Source: DASWOJ01 sp964242415
GTDB taxonomy: Bacteria; Pseudomonadota; Alphaproteobacteria; Acetobacterales; Acetobacteraceae
Direction: 5' to 3'
Assembly: GCA_964242415.1 (NCBI GenBank)
Contig: CAXTAT010000023.1
Location: 1 to 64,000 of the forward strand
Length of the DNA: 64,000 nucleotides
The notes under the pieces were generated by a model that ran no database searches, had not been told where the DNA came from, and worked only from the letters and a program-made list of their open reading frames with translations. Of the stretch, positions 16,904 through 26,205 are shown one piece after another. The number at the start of each line of letters is the position of its first letter. Positions within the stretch are counted from its first letter, which is position 1. The position numbers and the translations under genes are program-made.

Positions 16904-17830
16904 TTAGATGCCGATGCCCGACGCGGCGGCGACCTCGGCGGCGAAGTCGTCGGTCGGCTTTTCGATGCCCTCGCCGACCTTGAACCGCTCGAATCCGCCG
17001 AGCTTGGCGCCGGCCTTGCTCACCACGGCGCGCACCCGGCTCTCGCCGTCATGCACCCAGACCTGCTCCAGCAGCACGACCTGCTCGTAGAACTTGCGGA
17101 TCTGGCCGGCGACGATCTTCTCGATCATCTCCGGCGCCTTGCCCGCGTTCTTCTTCTCGGTGCGGGCCTTTTCGGTCAGGATGGCCCGCTCACGCTCCAC
17201 AGCCGCCGGGTCAACGCCCTCGATGTCGAGCGCCACGGGCTGCGTTGCGGCGACGTGCATGCCGACCTGGCGGCCCAGGATTTCCAGCGCCGATGCCTCG
17301 CTGTCGCTCTCCACGGCCACGAGCACGCCGATCTTGCCCAGGGTGGGCTTCAGGGTGTTGTGAACATAGGTCGCGACGACGCCGTGCGGCACATGCATCA
17401 CCTTGGCCCGGCGCAGCGTCATGTTCTCGCCGATGGTGGCGATGGCTTGGGTGATCTCCTCCGCCACCGTCCGGTCGGTGCCCGGGTAGGGCGCGGCACG
17501 GATTTTCTCCACGTCGTCACCGACATGCAGGGCGACATTGGCGATGCCCTCGACCAGCGCCTGGAACGCCTCGTTGCGGCCAACGAAGTCGGTTTCGGAG
17601 TTGACCTCCACCATCGCCGCCTTGTTATGGGCACTGGCGACGCCGATCAGGCCCTCGGCGGCGACGCGGCCGCCCTTCTTCACGGCGGCGGACAGGCCCT
17701 TCTTGCGCAGCCAGTCGAGCGCGGCCTCGCTGTCGCCGCCGGTCTCGGTCAGGGCGCGCTTGCAGTCCATCATGCCGGCGCCGGTCTTCTCGCGCAGGTC
17801 CTTGACCAGCGCGGCGGTTACTTCAGCCAT
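16904..17830 (-). CDS. tsf: Elongation factor Ts
   Basis: Guanine nucleotide exchange factor for EF-Tu. The N-terminal UBA-like domain (LREKTGAGMMDCKRAL) and the conserved SETDFVGRNE core motif are present. The length of 308 is typical. ATG at 17830, 38 bp after rpsB. The gene order rpsB-tsf is universal. Confidence 0.97.
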   Translation of the reverse strand: MAEVTAALVKDLREKTGAGMMDCKRALTETGGDSEAALDWLRKKGLSAAVKKGGRVAAEGLIGVASAHNKAAMVEVNSETDFVGRNEAFQALVEGIANVALHVGDDVEKIRAAPYPGTDRTVAEEITQAIATIGENMTLRRAKVMHVPHGVVATYVHNTLKPTLGKIGVLVAVESDSEASALEILGRQVGMHVAATQPVALDIEGVDPAAVERERAILTEKARTEKKNAGKAPEMIEKIVAGQIRKFYEQVVLLEQVWVHDGESRVRAVVSKAGAKLGGFERFKVGEGIEKPTDDFAAEVAAASGIGI

Positions 17831-17868
17831 AGTCGGGTCCTTCCTTCACAGCGGGCCTTCAGCGGGCT

Positions 17869-18669
17869 TTACGCCGCGGGCTGCTCGGCGGGGACGGCGT
17901 GATCGGGCATCGGGACGCTCATCGGGATGCTCTCCGGCGGCAACTCCTCGGCGGCGCCGATGTCGCGGCCGCTGGCGACCATCTCGGCGCTGATGCCGTC
18001 CAGCACGGCGCCGGCGATCAGGTCGCAGTACATCGTGATGGCGCGGATGGCGTCGTCGTTGCCGGGGATCGGGTAGGTGACGCCTTGCGGGTCGGAGTTG
18101 CTGTCCAGCACGGCGACGACGGGGATGCCGAGCTTATTGGCCTCCTCGACGGCGAGCTTCTCCTTGTTGGTGTCGATGATGAACAGGATGTCGGGCAGGC
18201 CGCCCATGTCCTTGATGCCGCCCAGCGCGCGCTCCAGCTTCTCCTGGTCGCGGGTGATGTCCAGCACCTCCTTCTTGGTGAGGCCCTGGATATCGCCGGC
18301 CAGCATCTCCTCGATCTGGCGCAGGCGCTTGATGCTGCCGGTGATGGTCTTCCAGTTGGTCAGCATGCCGCCGAGCCAGCGGTGGTTCACGTAGTACTGG
18401 CCGCAACGCTGGGCGCTGTCGGCGACATACTCGGCGGCGGCACGCTTGGTGCCGACGAACAGCACGCGGCCGCCGGCGGCGGTCACGTCGCGGACGGCGC
18501 GCAGGGCGCGGTCCAGCATGGGGACAGTCTGCTGCAGGTCGATGATGTGGACGGCGTTGCGGACGCCGAAGATGTACGGCCCCATGCGCGGGTTCCAGCG
18601 CCGGGTGTGGTGGCCGAAGTGGACGCCGGCCTCGAGGAGCTGGCGCAAGGTGAATTCTGGCATCGCCAT
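17869..18669 (-). CDS. rpsB: 30S ribosomal protein S2
   Basis: Small-subunit ribosomal protein with the S2 motifs LLEAGVHFGHHTRRWNP near the N-terminus and GIPVVAVLDSNSDP in the C-terminal half. The 266-residue form carries a short acidic/Pro C-terminal tail. Start ATG at 18669 (MAMPEFTLRQ), with ATG 18663 two codons later also possible; GAAAGG lies 9 nt upstream of 18669. It is first in the long rpsB...lpxI transcription unit, and its promoter should lie in the 207 bp before it. Confidence 0.97.
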   Translation of the reverse strand: MAMPEFTLRQLLEAGVHFGHHTRRWNPRMGPYIFGVRNAVHIIDLQQTVPMLDRALRAVRDVTAAGGRVLFVGTKRAAAEYVADSAQRCGQYYVNHRWLGGMLTNWKTITGSIKRLRQIEEMLAGDIQGLTKKEVLDITRDQEKLERALGGIKDMGGLPDILFIIDTNKEKLAVEEANKLGIPVVAVLDSNSDPQGVTYPIPGNDDAIRAITMYCDLIAGAVLDGISAEMVASGRDIGAAEELPPESIPMSVPMPDHAVPAEQPAA

Positions 18670-18798
18670 GGGGCGTGACCTTTCAGGTATCCGGTTGATC
18701 CTCCGCGGGGCCTGGCCCTGCGGCACCGGAACCTGGGGTGTGACCCCCGGGAAAGGCGCCCCGCGTGTGAATTTGCTCAGTGCTACTGAACAAGCGGG

Positions 18799-18827
18799 GA
18801 TATGGCGGATCGGGGATGGGATGGCAA
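18799..18827 (-). promoter_or_regulatory. Possible sigma-70-type promoter for rpsB
   Basis: On the minus strand TTGCCA (18822-18827) is separated by 17 nt from CATATC (18799-18804), about 130 bp upstream of rpsB. The -10 match is weak. A GC-rich leader with several possible stems lies between this and rpsB and could mediate S2 autoregulation, but no known leader motif was recognised. Confidence 0.25.
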
Positions 18828-18876
18828 GCGGTGGACCTGGACACGGGCGAGAGATGGAACGAGCAGCGGCTTGCAG

Positions 18877-19226
18877 TCAGTGAAACTCGTGCGACACCTC
18901 AATTTGGCCAATAATTGCCGCGTTGAGAGCGTCCAGTTGGTCCGCAGGTATCCAACACTCCTGGTGCGACCGTCCTCCTGCCGCCTGCACCCCATACTGG
19001 TCGAGGAAATCCCGCCGCACGCGGAAGCGGGTGACGTAGCCGGAACCGCTGGCCTTCACGTTCCAGTCCCGCGCGATCTTCACGGCGTATGCCTCCGTCA
19101 GCACAGGGTAGAAGATCGGCTGCTCGGGCAGGCGGGGCGGAAATGCCCTATGCCTGACGCGCGGATGAGGTCCAGCTCGGACGGACCGACTGGTCGCCAC
19201 AAGGTCACGCAGTCCGGTTCAGCCAT
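18877..19226 (-). pseudogene. Frameshifted small conserved protein ('ADP-ribosylation/crystallin J1' type)
   Basis: Two overlapping frames together reconstruct one 116-residue protein. ATG at 19226 begins MAEPDCVTLWRPVGPSELDL and continues IRASG. The homologous continuation, AFPPRLPEQPIFYPVL through the stop at 18877, is in another frame. The join is near 19150-19157 (GGCATAGGG on the coding strand), where one missing base explains the shift. A GTG at 19200 opens the downstream frame alone, but its first residues look out of frame. This short family is often labelled ADP-ribosylation/crystallin J1 in databases (from memory); its function is unknown. It starts 15 bp after dnaE. A sequencing error cannot be excluded. 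Confidence 0.7.
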
Positions 19227-19241
19227 CGTTGGACGGCATCG

Positions 19242-22200
19242 TCAAACCTCCTCCACCCGCTCCACCCCCGGCAGCATCTTCAACGCCTGCGCCAGCCGCG
19301 GCGTCACCTGGAACCCGCCCGGAATGGTAATCTCCACCGCCTGGGCATCATCGATCCGCGGCACCAGCGTCACCCGCCCCCGGCCCTTGCCCTCCCGCGC
19401 CAGGATGGCCCGGATATGCGGCACCGCCTCCGTCCGATCCAGCCAAATCCGCATTCCCGCCCCGGCGTCGCTCGCCGCCTGCTCCAGCGACACGCAGTCC
19501 GCTGCCGTCACCCGCAGGCTGTCGCCCTCCATCCGCAGGTCCACGCTGACCAGCACCGCCGTGCCAGTCTTGATCAGGTCGCGTGCGCTACCCAGCACCT
19601 CGCTGAACATCGTCACCTCATAGCTGCCGCCCTGGTCGGACAACCGCACCCAGGCCATGCGGCTGCCGGTGCGCGTCGCCCGCTCCTTGGTGGCCACCAC
19701 GCAGCCGGCCATCTTGATCCGCGTGGCGCCGCCCAGCCCGGCCGCCTCCATCTGATGCGACGGCACGACGCCCAACCGCTTCAGCACCGGCCCATAGCTG
19801 TCCAAGGGGTGCGCGGTCAGGTGGAAGCCCACCGCATCTGCCTCATACCCCAGCCGCTCCATCGCCGGCCAATCCGGCAGCGGCGGCAGGCGCAGCGTCT
19901 CGGGCCGGGCTTCGCCGCCGAACAGCCCGGTCTGCCCGCTGGCCGCCTCCTCCGCCTGGGCTTGGGCGCGCTTCAGCACCGTGTCGGCCCCGGCAAACAA
20001 CTGCGCCCGGTTCGGTGCAATGCCGTCGAAGGCCCCGGCCCGCGCCAGGTTCTCGATCTGCATCTTGTTGAGCTGCCGCGGGTCGATCCGCGCCGCGAAG
20101 TCCGCCACGTCCGCGAACGGCCGGTCCCCGCGCGCCGCCACCACGCCCTGCATCGCCACGAACCCGACCTTCTTCACCGCCGCCAGCGCATACCGGATGC
20201 TTTGCGAGCCGTCCCCGGCGACCTCCACCCGGAACTCCGCCCCGGAGCGGTTGATGTCCGGCGGCAGCACGGCGATGCCCATGCGCTGCGCCTCCTGCCG
20301 CAGGGCGGCGATCTTGTCGGTGTTGCTGATTGCCAAGTTCATGCAGGCAGCCAGGAAGGCGACCGGGTGGTTCGCCTTCAACCAGGCCGTCTGATACGAC
20401 AGCAGCGCATAGGCCGCCGCGTGGCTTTTGTTGAACCCGTAATCGGCGAACTTCGCCATCAGGTCGAACACCTCGGTCGCCTTGGCCGCCGGGATGCCGC
20501 GGGCGGTCGCGCCGTCGGTGAAGACCTTGCGCTGCTGCTCCATCTCCGCGCGGATTTTCTTGCCCATCGCCCGGCGCAGCAGGTCGGCGCCGCCCAGGCT
20601 GTAGCTCGCCATGGTCTGGGCGATCTGCATCACCTGCTCCTGATAGACCATGATCCCATAGGTCTCGCCCAGGATTTCGCGGATTTCCGGATGCGGCGCC
20701 TCCCAGGCCTCGCCGTGCTTGCGGCGGCAGTAGTCGGGGATGTTGGCCATGGGTCCGGGCCGGTACAGGGCGACGGCGGCGATCAGGTCCTCGAACCGGT
20801 CCGGGCGCATCTGCCGCAGCACGTCGCGCATCCCCTGCGACTCGAACTGGAACACCCCGCCGCCGTCGCCGCGGGACAACATCTCATAGGTTTTCGCATC
20901 GTCCAGCGGCAGGCGGTCCAGATCGACCGGCACCCCCAGACCGTGCAGGATGGCGACGGCCTGCTGCAGGATGGTCAGCGTGGTCAGGCCGAGGAAGTCG
21001 AATTTTACCAATCCGGCCTGCTCCACGTACTTCATGGAATACTGGGTGACGAGCGTATCCGCCTTCGGATCACGATACAGCGGCACCAGGTCGATCAGCG
21101 GCCGGTCGCCGATCACCAGCCCGGCGGCATGGGTGCTGGCATGGCGATAAAGCCCCTCCAACTGTAGCGCGACCTCCAGCAGCCGCCGGATGTTCTCGTC
21201 ACCGTCGCGCATCTCCTGCAAGCGCTTCTCGCCGTCGATGGCCTGGGACAGCGTGACGGGGTGGGCGGGGTTGTTGGGGATCAGCTCCGCCACCCGGTTC
21301 ACCTGGCCGAACGGCATGCCTAGCACGCGGCCCACGTCCCGCACCGCCGCCCGCGCCTGCAGCTTTCCGAATGTGATGATCTGCGCCACCCGGTCCGCGC
21401 CGTATTCCTCCCGGACGTAGCCGATCACCTCGTCCCGCCGGTCCTGGCAGAAGTCGATGTCGAAGTCCGGCATCGACACGCGCTCGGGGTTGAGGAACCG
21501 CTCGAACAGCAGGCCCCAGCGCAGCGGGTCCAGGTCGGTGATCGTCAGCGCCCACGCCGCCACCGACCCGGCGCCCGATCCGCGCCCTGGCCCCACCGGG
21601 ATGCCCTGCGCCTTCGCCCACTGGATGAAGTCGGCGACGATCAAGAAGTAGCCGGGGAAACCCATGCCGGCGATCACGCCCAGCTCGTAGTCCAGCCGCT
21701 TGCCATACACCGCCCGCGTCGCCTCGTCCGCACCCATGGCGTCCATGCGGTGCACCAGGCCCTCGACGGCCATGGCGCGCACTGTCTCGTCCTCGGTCTG
21801 GCCAGGCCGCACCTTGGGGCACATCGGCAGCAGCGGCTTGCGCGTCTCCGCCATCACGGCGCAGGTGCGGGCGATGGCGAGCGTGTTGTCGCAGGCGTCC
21901 GGCAGGTCCTTGAACAGCCGCCGCATGTCGCGCGCCGGCTTGAACCAGTGCTCCGGCGTCACCCGGCGGCGCTCGGCCTCGCCGACCTGGCGGCCCTCGG
22001 CGATGCACAGCAGGGCATCGTGCGCCTCGTGCATCTTGGGTGCCGAGAAGAAGCACTCGTTGGTGGCGACCAGCGGCAGGCGGAGTTCCTCCGCCAAGCC
22101 GATCAGGCCCGGCTCGATGGCGCGCTCGATGGCCAGGCCGTGCCGGTGCAGCTCCATCATGCAGCGGTCCGGGAACGCCTCCGCCATGCGGGACAGCAGC

Positions 22201-22658
22201 GCCAGCGCGTCCGGGCGGCGGCCCTCCGCCAGCATCCGGGTGATCGGCCCGCGGGTGCCGCCGGTCAGCAGCACCAGGCCCTCGGCGTGGTCCAGCAAGG
22301 CGTCCAGCGGCAGTTGCGGGTCGGTCGGCTCGCCCTGCATGAAGCCCTTGCTGGACAGGCGTTGCAGGTTGGCCAGGCCCGCCGCGTCCTGCGCCAGCAC
22401 CACGACCGGGTCGGCCGCCAGCCGCGGGTTCTCGGCGCGCACCAAGGAGACCTGGCAACCGATGATCGGCTGCACGCCCTTCCCCACGCAGGACTGGCTG
22501 AACTCCAGCGCGCCGAACAGGTTGCCGGTGTCGGTGATGGCGACGGCCGGCATCCGCGCCTCCTTCGCCAGGGCGGCGATCTTGTCGGCCTTGATCGCGC
22601 CCTCGCTCAGCGAGTACGCCGAGTGGACGCGCAGGTGGACGAATTCGGCGTGCAGCAT
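19242..22658 (-). CDS. dnaE: DNA polymerase III alpha subunit
   Basis: Replicative polymerase catalytic subunit, 1138 residues. The order is PHP domain (about 1-270, HSAYSLSEG start), the catalytic palm with SMPDFDIDFCQDRRDE (Asp400 and Asp402, matching E. coli Asp401/403), helix-hairpin-helix and OB-fold regions, and a C-terminal tail. It is of the proofreading-dependent DnaE1 type. Its ATG shares one base with the lolD stop (TGATG), so translation is coupled to the lipoprotein-transport genes, a linkage common in alphaproteobacteria. Confidence 0.97.
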   Translation of the reverse strand: MLHAEFVHLRVHSAYSLSEGAIKADKIAALAKEARMPAVAITDTGNLFGALEFSQSCVGKGVQPIIGCQVSLVRAENPRLAADPVVVLAQDAAGLANLQRLSSKGFMQGEPTDPQLPLDALLDHAEGLVLLTGGTRGPITRMLAEGRRPDALALLSRMAEAFPDRCMMELHRHGLAIERAIEPGLIGLAEELRLPLVATNECFFSAPKMHEAHDALLCIAEGRQVGEAERRRVTPEHWFKPARDMRRLFKDLPDACDNTLAIARTCAVMAETRKPLLPMCPKVRPGQTEDETVRAMAVEGLVHRMDAMGADEATRAVYGKRLDYELGVIAGMGFPGYFLIVADFIQWAKAQGIPVGPGRGSGAGSVAAWALTITDLDPLRWGLLFERFLNPERVSMPDFDIDFCQDRRDEVIGYVREEYGADRVAQIITFGKLQARAAVRDVGRVLGMPFGQVNRVAELIPNNPAHPVTLSQAIDGEKRLQEMRDGDENIRRLLEVALQLEGLYRHASTHAAGLVIGDRPLIDLVPLYRDPKADTLVTQYSMKYVEQAGLVKFDFLGLTTLTILQQAVAILHGLGVPVDLDRLPLDDAKTYEMLSRGDGGGVFQFESQGMRDVLRQMRPDRFEDLIAAVALYRPGPMANIPDYCRRKHGEAWEAPHPEIREILGETYGIMVYQEQVMQIAQTMASYSLGGADLLRRAMGKKIRAEMEQQRKVFTDGATARGIPAAKATEVFDLMAKFADYGFNKSHAAAYALLSYQTAWLKANHPVAFLAACMNLAISNTDKIAALRQEAQRMGIAVLPPDINRSGAEFRVEVAGDGSQSIRYALAAVKKVGFVAMQGVVAARGDRPFADVADFAARIDPRQLNKMQIENLARAGAFDGIAPNRAQLFAGADTVLKRAQAQAEEAASGQTGLFGGEARPETLRLPPLPDWPAMERLGYEADAVGFHLTAHPLDSYGPVLKRLGVVPSHQMEAAGLGGATRIKMAGCVVATKERATRTGSRMAWVRLSDQGGSYEVTMFSEVLGSARDLIKTGTAVLVSVDLRMEGDSLRVTAADCVSLEQAASDAGAGMRIWLDRTEAVPHIRAILAREGKGRGRVTLVPRIDDAQAVEITIPGGFQVTPRLAQALKMLPGVERVEEV

Positions 22659-23335
22659 CAGGCCTCCACGATCAGGCCGTCACGCAGGGTCACGCGGCGG
22701 TCCATGCGGGCGGCCAGGTCGGGGTTGTGCGTGGCGATCAATGCCGCGACTCCTTCCTGCCGGACCATCCGCAGCAGTTCCAGGAACACCACATTGCTGG
22801 TGCCCACGTCCAGGTTGCCCGTGGGTTCGTCGGCCAGCAGCACCGCCGGGGCGTTGGCAAGGGCGCGGGCGATGGCGACGCGCTGCTTCTCGCCGCCCGA
22901 CAGCTTGCCCGGCAGGTGGCCGGCCCGCGCCGGCAGGCCGAAGGCGGTCAGCAGCGTCATTGCCCGCTCCCGCGCCACGCGGCGGCTGCGGCCCGCGACC
23001 ATCTGCGGCAGGATGACGTTCTCCGCCGCGGTGAACTCGGCCAGCAAGTGGTGCGCCTGATAGACGAAGCCGATGCGGTCCCGGCGGATCGCCGTGCGGT
23101 CGGCATCGGGCAACCCTCCGGCGTCGCGTCCGTCCACCACCACGATCCCGGAATCCGGGCGCTCCAGCAGGCCCGCCAGGTGCAGCAGCGTGCTCTTGCC
23201 GGTGCCGGACGGCGCGACCAGGGCGACGATCTCCCCCGCCTGCAGCGCCAGGTCCGCGCCGCGCAGCACATGCAACTTGGTGTCGCCGCTGCGGTAGGCG
23301 CGGCTGACGCCTTGCAGCGCCAGCGGGCTACTCAT
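22658..23335 (-). CDS. lolD: Lipoprotein-releasing ABC transporter ATPase LolD
   Basis: Cytoplasmic ATPase of the LolCDE complex that extracts lipoproteins from the inner membrane. Walker A APSGTGKST is at 41-49, the signature LSGGEKQRVAIARAL starts at 145, and Walker B is VLLADEPTGNLD with the switch His in ATHNPDLA. The length of 225 is normal. ATG at 23335 overlaps lolC by 8 bp. Confidence 0.95.
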   Translation of the reverse strand: MSSPLALQGVSRAYRSGDTKLHVLRGADLALQAGEIVALVAPSGTGKSTLLHLAGLLERPDSGIVVVDGRDAGGLPDADRTAIRRDRIGFVYQAHHLLAEFTAAENVILPQMVAGRSRRVARERAMTLLTAFGLPARAGHLPGKLSGGEKQRVAIARALANAPAVLLADEPTGNLDVGTSNVVFLELLRMVRQEGVAALIATHNPDLAARMDRRVTLRDGLIVEA

Positions 23336-24578
23336 GCCGCAGCGCCTCCACGGGATCGGTGCGGGCGGCGCGCCAGCTTGGATACAGCGTCGCCAGCAAG
23401 GACAGCGCCAGGGCCATCACCACGACCTGCACGACCTCATGCGGGTTCAGCTTCGCCGGCAGGTGGGTCAGGAAATATACCTCGGGGTTGAACACCCGGA
23501 CGCCCAGCACGCCCTCGACCCAGCCCTGGATCGTCTCGATGTTCAGGCAGAACAGCACGCCCAGCACCACGCCCACCAGGGTGCCGGTCACCCCGACGCT
23601 GGCGCCGCACATCAGGAAGATCCGCATCACCGCGCCCCGGCCGGCGCCGATGGTCCGCAGCACCGCGATGTCGCGCGTCTTGTCCTTCACCATCATGATC
23701 AGCGACGACACCACGTTGAACGCCGCCACCAGGATGATCAGGGTGAGGATCAGGAACATCACGTTCCGCTCCACCTGCACGGCGGAGAAGAAGCTGTTGT
23801 CCCGTTGCTGCCAGGTCACCACCCGCAGGCCGTCGCCGGCCAGGGCAGTGCTGACGGCCTGGCTGATCGGGCCGACCGCCTGCGGGTCGGCAACCATGAC
23901 CTCGATTCGGGACGCGCCGCCGGGCTGCTGGAAGAAGATCTGCGCGGCCTCCAATGGCAGGAACACGTAGCCGGTGTCGAACTGGTTCATGCCGACCTGG
24001 AAGATCGCCGCAATCCGGTAGGCGCGCACCCGCGGGATGGTGCCGAACGCGGTCGCGGCACCCTGCGGCGACACCAGCGTCAGCTCGCCGCCGAGCTGCA
24101 GGTGGAACTTCTGCGCCAGGCCGATGCCGACCGCGATGGCGTCCTCACCGTGGAAGTCATCGAGGCTGCCGAGAAGGATGTGGTCGCTGACCGCATGCAG
24201 CGCGCGCACGTCCTGCGGGGCCATTCCCATCACGATGCCGCCGGACAGCTCGCCATGCTGGCCCTGCAGCAGCACCTGCCCGTCTACGACCGGCGCGGCC
24301 ATGGTCACGCCCGGAACCGTGCGGATGCGGGCGGCGATGACGGCGGGGTCGGCCAGCGCGCCGTTGCCGGGAAACACATTCATGTGGCCGTCGAAGCCCA
24401 GGATGCGGTTGAGCAGGTCCACCTGGAACCCGCCCATGACGGACATGACGATGATGAGTGTCGCCACCCCCAGCGCGATGCCGACCAGGCTGAACCCGGC
24501 GATGACCGACACGAACCGCTCGCCACGCCGCGCCCGCAGGTAGCGGCCGGCGACGGCACGCTCAAAAGGTCCGAACAT
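23328..24578 (-). CDS. lolC: Lipoprotein-releasing system permease LolC/LolE
   Basis: Inner-membrane subunit of the Lol exporter. One N-terminal membrane segment, a large periplasmic MacB-like domain (about 50-260) and a C-terminal FtsX domain with three membrane segments make up 416 residues. A single LolC/E gene implies a homodimeric permease, as in most alphaproteobacteria. ATG at 24578 (MFGPFERAVAGRYL) matches family starts. A TTG at 24608 with AGGAG 7 nt upstream would overlap proS by 29 bp and add ten residues. Confidence 0.94.
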   Translation of the reverse strand: MFGPFERAVAGRYLRARRGERFVSVIAGFSLVGIALGVATLIIVMSVMGGFQVDLLNRILGFDGHMNVFPGNGALADPAVIAARIRTVPGVTMAAPVVDGQVLLQGQHGELSGGIVMGMAPQDVRALHAVSDHILLGSLDDFHGEDAIAVGIGLAQKFHLQLGGELTLVSPQGAATAFGTIPRVRAYRIAAIFQVGMNQFDTGYVFLPLEAAQIFFQQPGGASRIEVMVADPQAVGPISQAVSTALAGDGLRVVTWQQRDNSFFSAVQVERNVMFLILTLIILVAAFNVVSSLIMMVKDKTRDIAVLRTIGAGRGAVMRIFLMCGASVGVTGTLVGVVLGVLFCLNIETIQGWVEGVLGVRVFNPEVYFLTHLPAKLNPHEVVQVVVMALALSLLATLYPSWRAARTDPVEALRHE

Positions 24579-24579
24579 G

Positions 24580-25890
24580 CTAGGACATATGGGCGAGCGC
24601 CGCCTCAAGTGAAAGCTCCTGGCGCTCCCCGGTCGCCCGGCGCTTCAACTCGACCGTTCCGGCCGCGGCGCCGCGCGGGCCGACGATGACCTGCCACGGA
24701 TGGCCCATCAGGTCGGCGTCGGCAAATTTCACCCCGGCGCGTTCGTCGCGGTCGTCATACAGGGCTTGGCCGCGCAGGGCGGCGTAGGCTTGCTCGCACA
24801 GGGCGCCGGTGGCCGGGTCGGCCTGCTTGAGGTTCAGGATCGCGGCGCGGAACGGCGCCACGCTGTCCGGCCAGATGATGCCGGCGTCGTCGTGGTGCGC
24901 CTCGATCAGCGCGCCGACCAGGCGGGAGACGCCGATGCCGTAGCTGCCCATGTTGGGGGCGACCGGCTTGCCGTCGGGGCCGGCCACCTGCAGGCCGACC
25001 AGCTCGCTGTAAAGCGTGCCGAAGTTGAAGATTTGCCCGACCTCGATCCCCCTGCCCTCCCGCCGCCGCTCCTCCGGCACCCGGTCCCAGGCGGCCAGGT
25101 CGTGCTTCTCGTCGGTGGCGGCGTAGGGGGCGGTGACATCGGCGAAGAAGCGGTCCAACTGCGCGGGGTCGGTGTGGTCGATGTCGTCGGTGCCGACCGC
25201 GATGGTCTCGACCGCGGCGTCATAGAACACCTGGCTCTCCCCGGTCGGGGCGAGGATGTGGAACTCGTGGCTCAGGTCGCCGCCAATGGGTCCGGTGTCG
25301 GCCGCCATCGGCACCGCGCGGACGCCCAGGCGCTGGAAGGTCCGCAGGTAGGACAGCATCATGATGCGGTAGCTGCGGACGGCAGAGGCATGGTCCAGGT
25401 CGAAGGAGTAGCCGTCCTTCATCAGGAACTCGCGCCCGCGCATCACGCCGAAGCGGGGCCGGGTCTCGTCGCGGAACTTCCATTGGATGTGATACAGGAT
25501 CTGCGGCAGCTCGCGGTAGCTTTTCACCGACTGGCGCATCAGGTCGGCGATCAGCAGCTCGTTGGTGGGGCTGTAGATCAGGTCGCGGTCGTGCCGGTCG
25601 CGCAGGCGCAGCATCTCGGGGCCGTAGGCGTCGTAGCGGTTGGACTGCTTCCACAGGTCGGCGGACTGTAGGGTCGGCATCAGCAGTTCCTGCGCGCCGA
25701 CGCGGTCCTGCTCCTCCCGCACCACCTGGGCGATGTTGCGCAGCACGCGCCAGCCCGCCGGCAGCCACGCATAGATGCCCGCCGCGGTCTGCCGCACCAG
25801 CCCGGCGCGCAGCATCAGGCGATGCGAGGCGATCTGCGCCTCGGCCGGATTTTCCTTGATCGTGGGCAGCAGCGAGCGGGTCAGGCGCAT
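24580..25890 (-). CDS. proS: Prolyl-tRNA synthetase (short form)
   Basis: Class II aminoacyl-tRNA synthetase charging tRNA-Pro. At 436 residues it is the alphaproteobacterial form that lacks the INS editing domain inserted between motifs 2 and 3 in E. coli ProS. Motif 2 is visible as KFRDETRPRFGVMRGREFLM and the C-terminal anticodon-binding domain is present. ATG at 25890. Editing of Ala-tRNA-Pro would need a free-standing deacylase elsewhere. Confidence 0.95.
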   Translation of the reverse strand: MRLTRSLLPTIKENPAEAQIASHRLMLRAGLVRQTAAGIYAWLPAGWRVLRNIAQVVREEQDRVGAQELLMPTLQSADLWKQSNRYDAYGPEMLRLRDRHDRDLIYSPTNELLIADLMRQSVKSYRELPQILYHIQWKFRDETRPRFGVMRGREFLMKDGYSFDLDHASAVRSYRIMMLSYLRTFQRLGVRAVPMAADTGPIGGDLSHEFHILAPTGESQVFYDAAVETIAVGTDDIDHTDPAQLDRFFADVTAPYAATDEKHDLAAWDRVPEERRREGRGIEVGQIFNFGTLYSELVGLQVAGPDGKPVAPNMGSYGIGVSRLVGALIEAHHDDAGIIWPDSVAPFRAAILNLKQADPATGALCEQAYAALRGQALYDDRDERAGVKFADADLMGHPWQVIVGPRGAAAGTVELKRRATGERQELSLEAALAHMS

Positions 25891-25990
25891 GGTCGTCCCA
25901 GTGACATTGCGGGCCGGACCCTACAGGCGGCAGGCGGTGCCGGCCAGCCTGGGTCGATGCACCGCACCTACATTCCGCCCCACGCAATTA

Positions 25991-26005
25991 TTGTGCAGCG
26001 CACAA
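25991..26005. promoter_or_regulatory. Perfect dyad TTGTGC-AGC-GCACAA
   Basis: Six-base arms around a 3-nt centre, about 100 bp upstream of proS in an AT-richer stretch. The size and symmetry suit a dimeric helix-turn-helix regulator. No regulator was recognised, and no regulator gene is adjacent. Confidence 0.3.
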
Positions 26006-26070
26006 CCGTTTTATGACAGAATATGACCGGACCATGGTGAATCAGCGTGACAAGGGTTCGGTTCCAGCTT

Positions 26071-26111
26071 AACAAAAAAAGAAGGCCCGCGCGCTCGTGG
26101 CGCAGCGGGCC
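26071..26111 (-). terminator. Intrinsic terminator of the nuo-birA-coaX-rnj-DUF1467 transcript
   Basis: Read on the minus strand, GGCCCGC (26105-26111) pairs with GCGGGCC (26084-26090) around a 14-nt loop that can extend the stem. The second arm is followed by TTCTTTTTTTGTT (T run at 26074-26080). It lies about 175 bp after the DUF1467 stop and is the clearest rho-independent terminator in the window. Confidence 0.85.
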
Positions 26112-26205
26112 AAGTTTAGGGAGGAAACGCCAGTCACACGGCAGAACCAGGGGAAACCCGGTTCTGTCGTGGAGATTGGTCCCCCTCTCCAATCCCGTCC
26201 ATATG
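26071..26205 (-). ncRNA. Candidate small RNA or structured 3' UTR
   Basis: On the minus strand three stem-loops follow each other: 26174-26194 (GATTGG/CCAATC arms), 26142-26166 (CAGAACC/GGTTCTG arms extended by GGG/CCC past one bulge), and the terminator stem at 26084-26111 with its T tract. A weak promoter-like pair, TTGCCT at 26222-26227 and CATATG at 26200-26205 (16-nt spacing), lies just upstream, which would give a transcript of about 120 nt. It could equally be the 3' UTR of the DUF1467 mRNA. No known RNA family was recognised. Confidence 0.35.

Noticed and set aside
18670..18876. Ribosomal protein S2 autoregulatory leader RNA upstream of rpsB
   Set aside because: The region is GC-rich and can fold, but no conserved leader motif could be recognised by eye, so it is not annotated as an RNA element.
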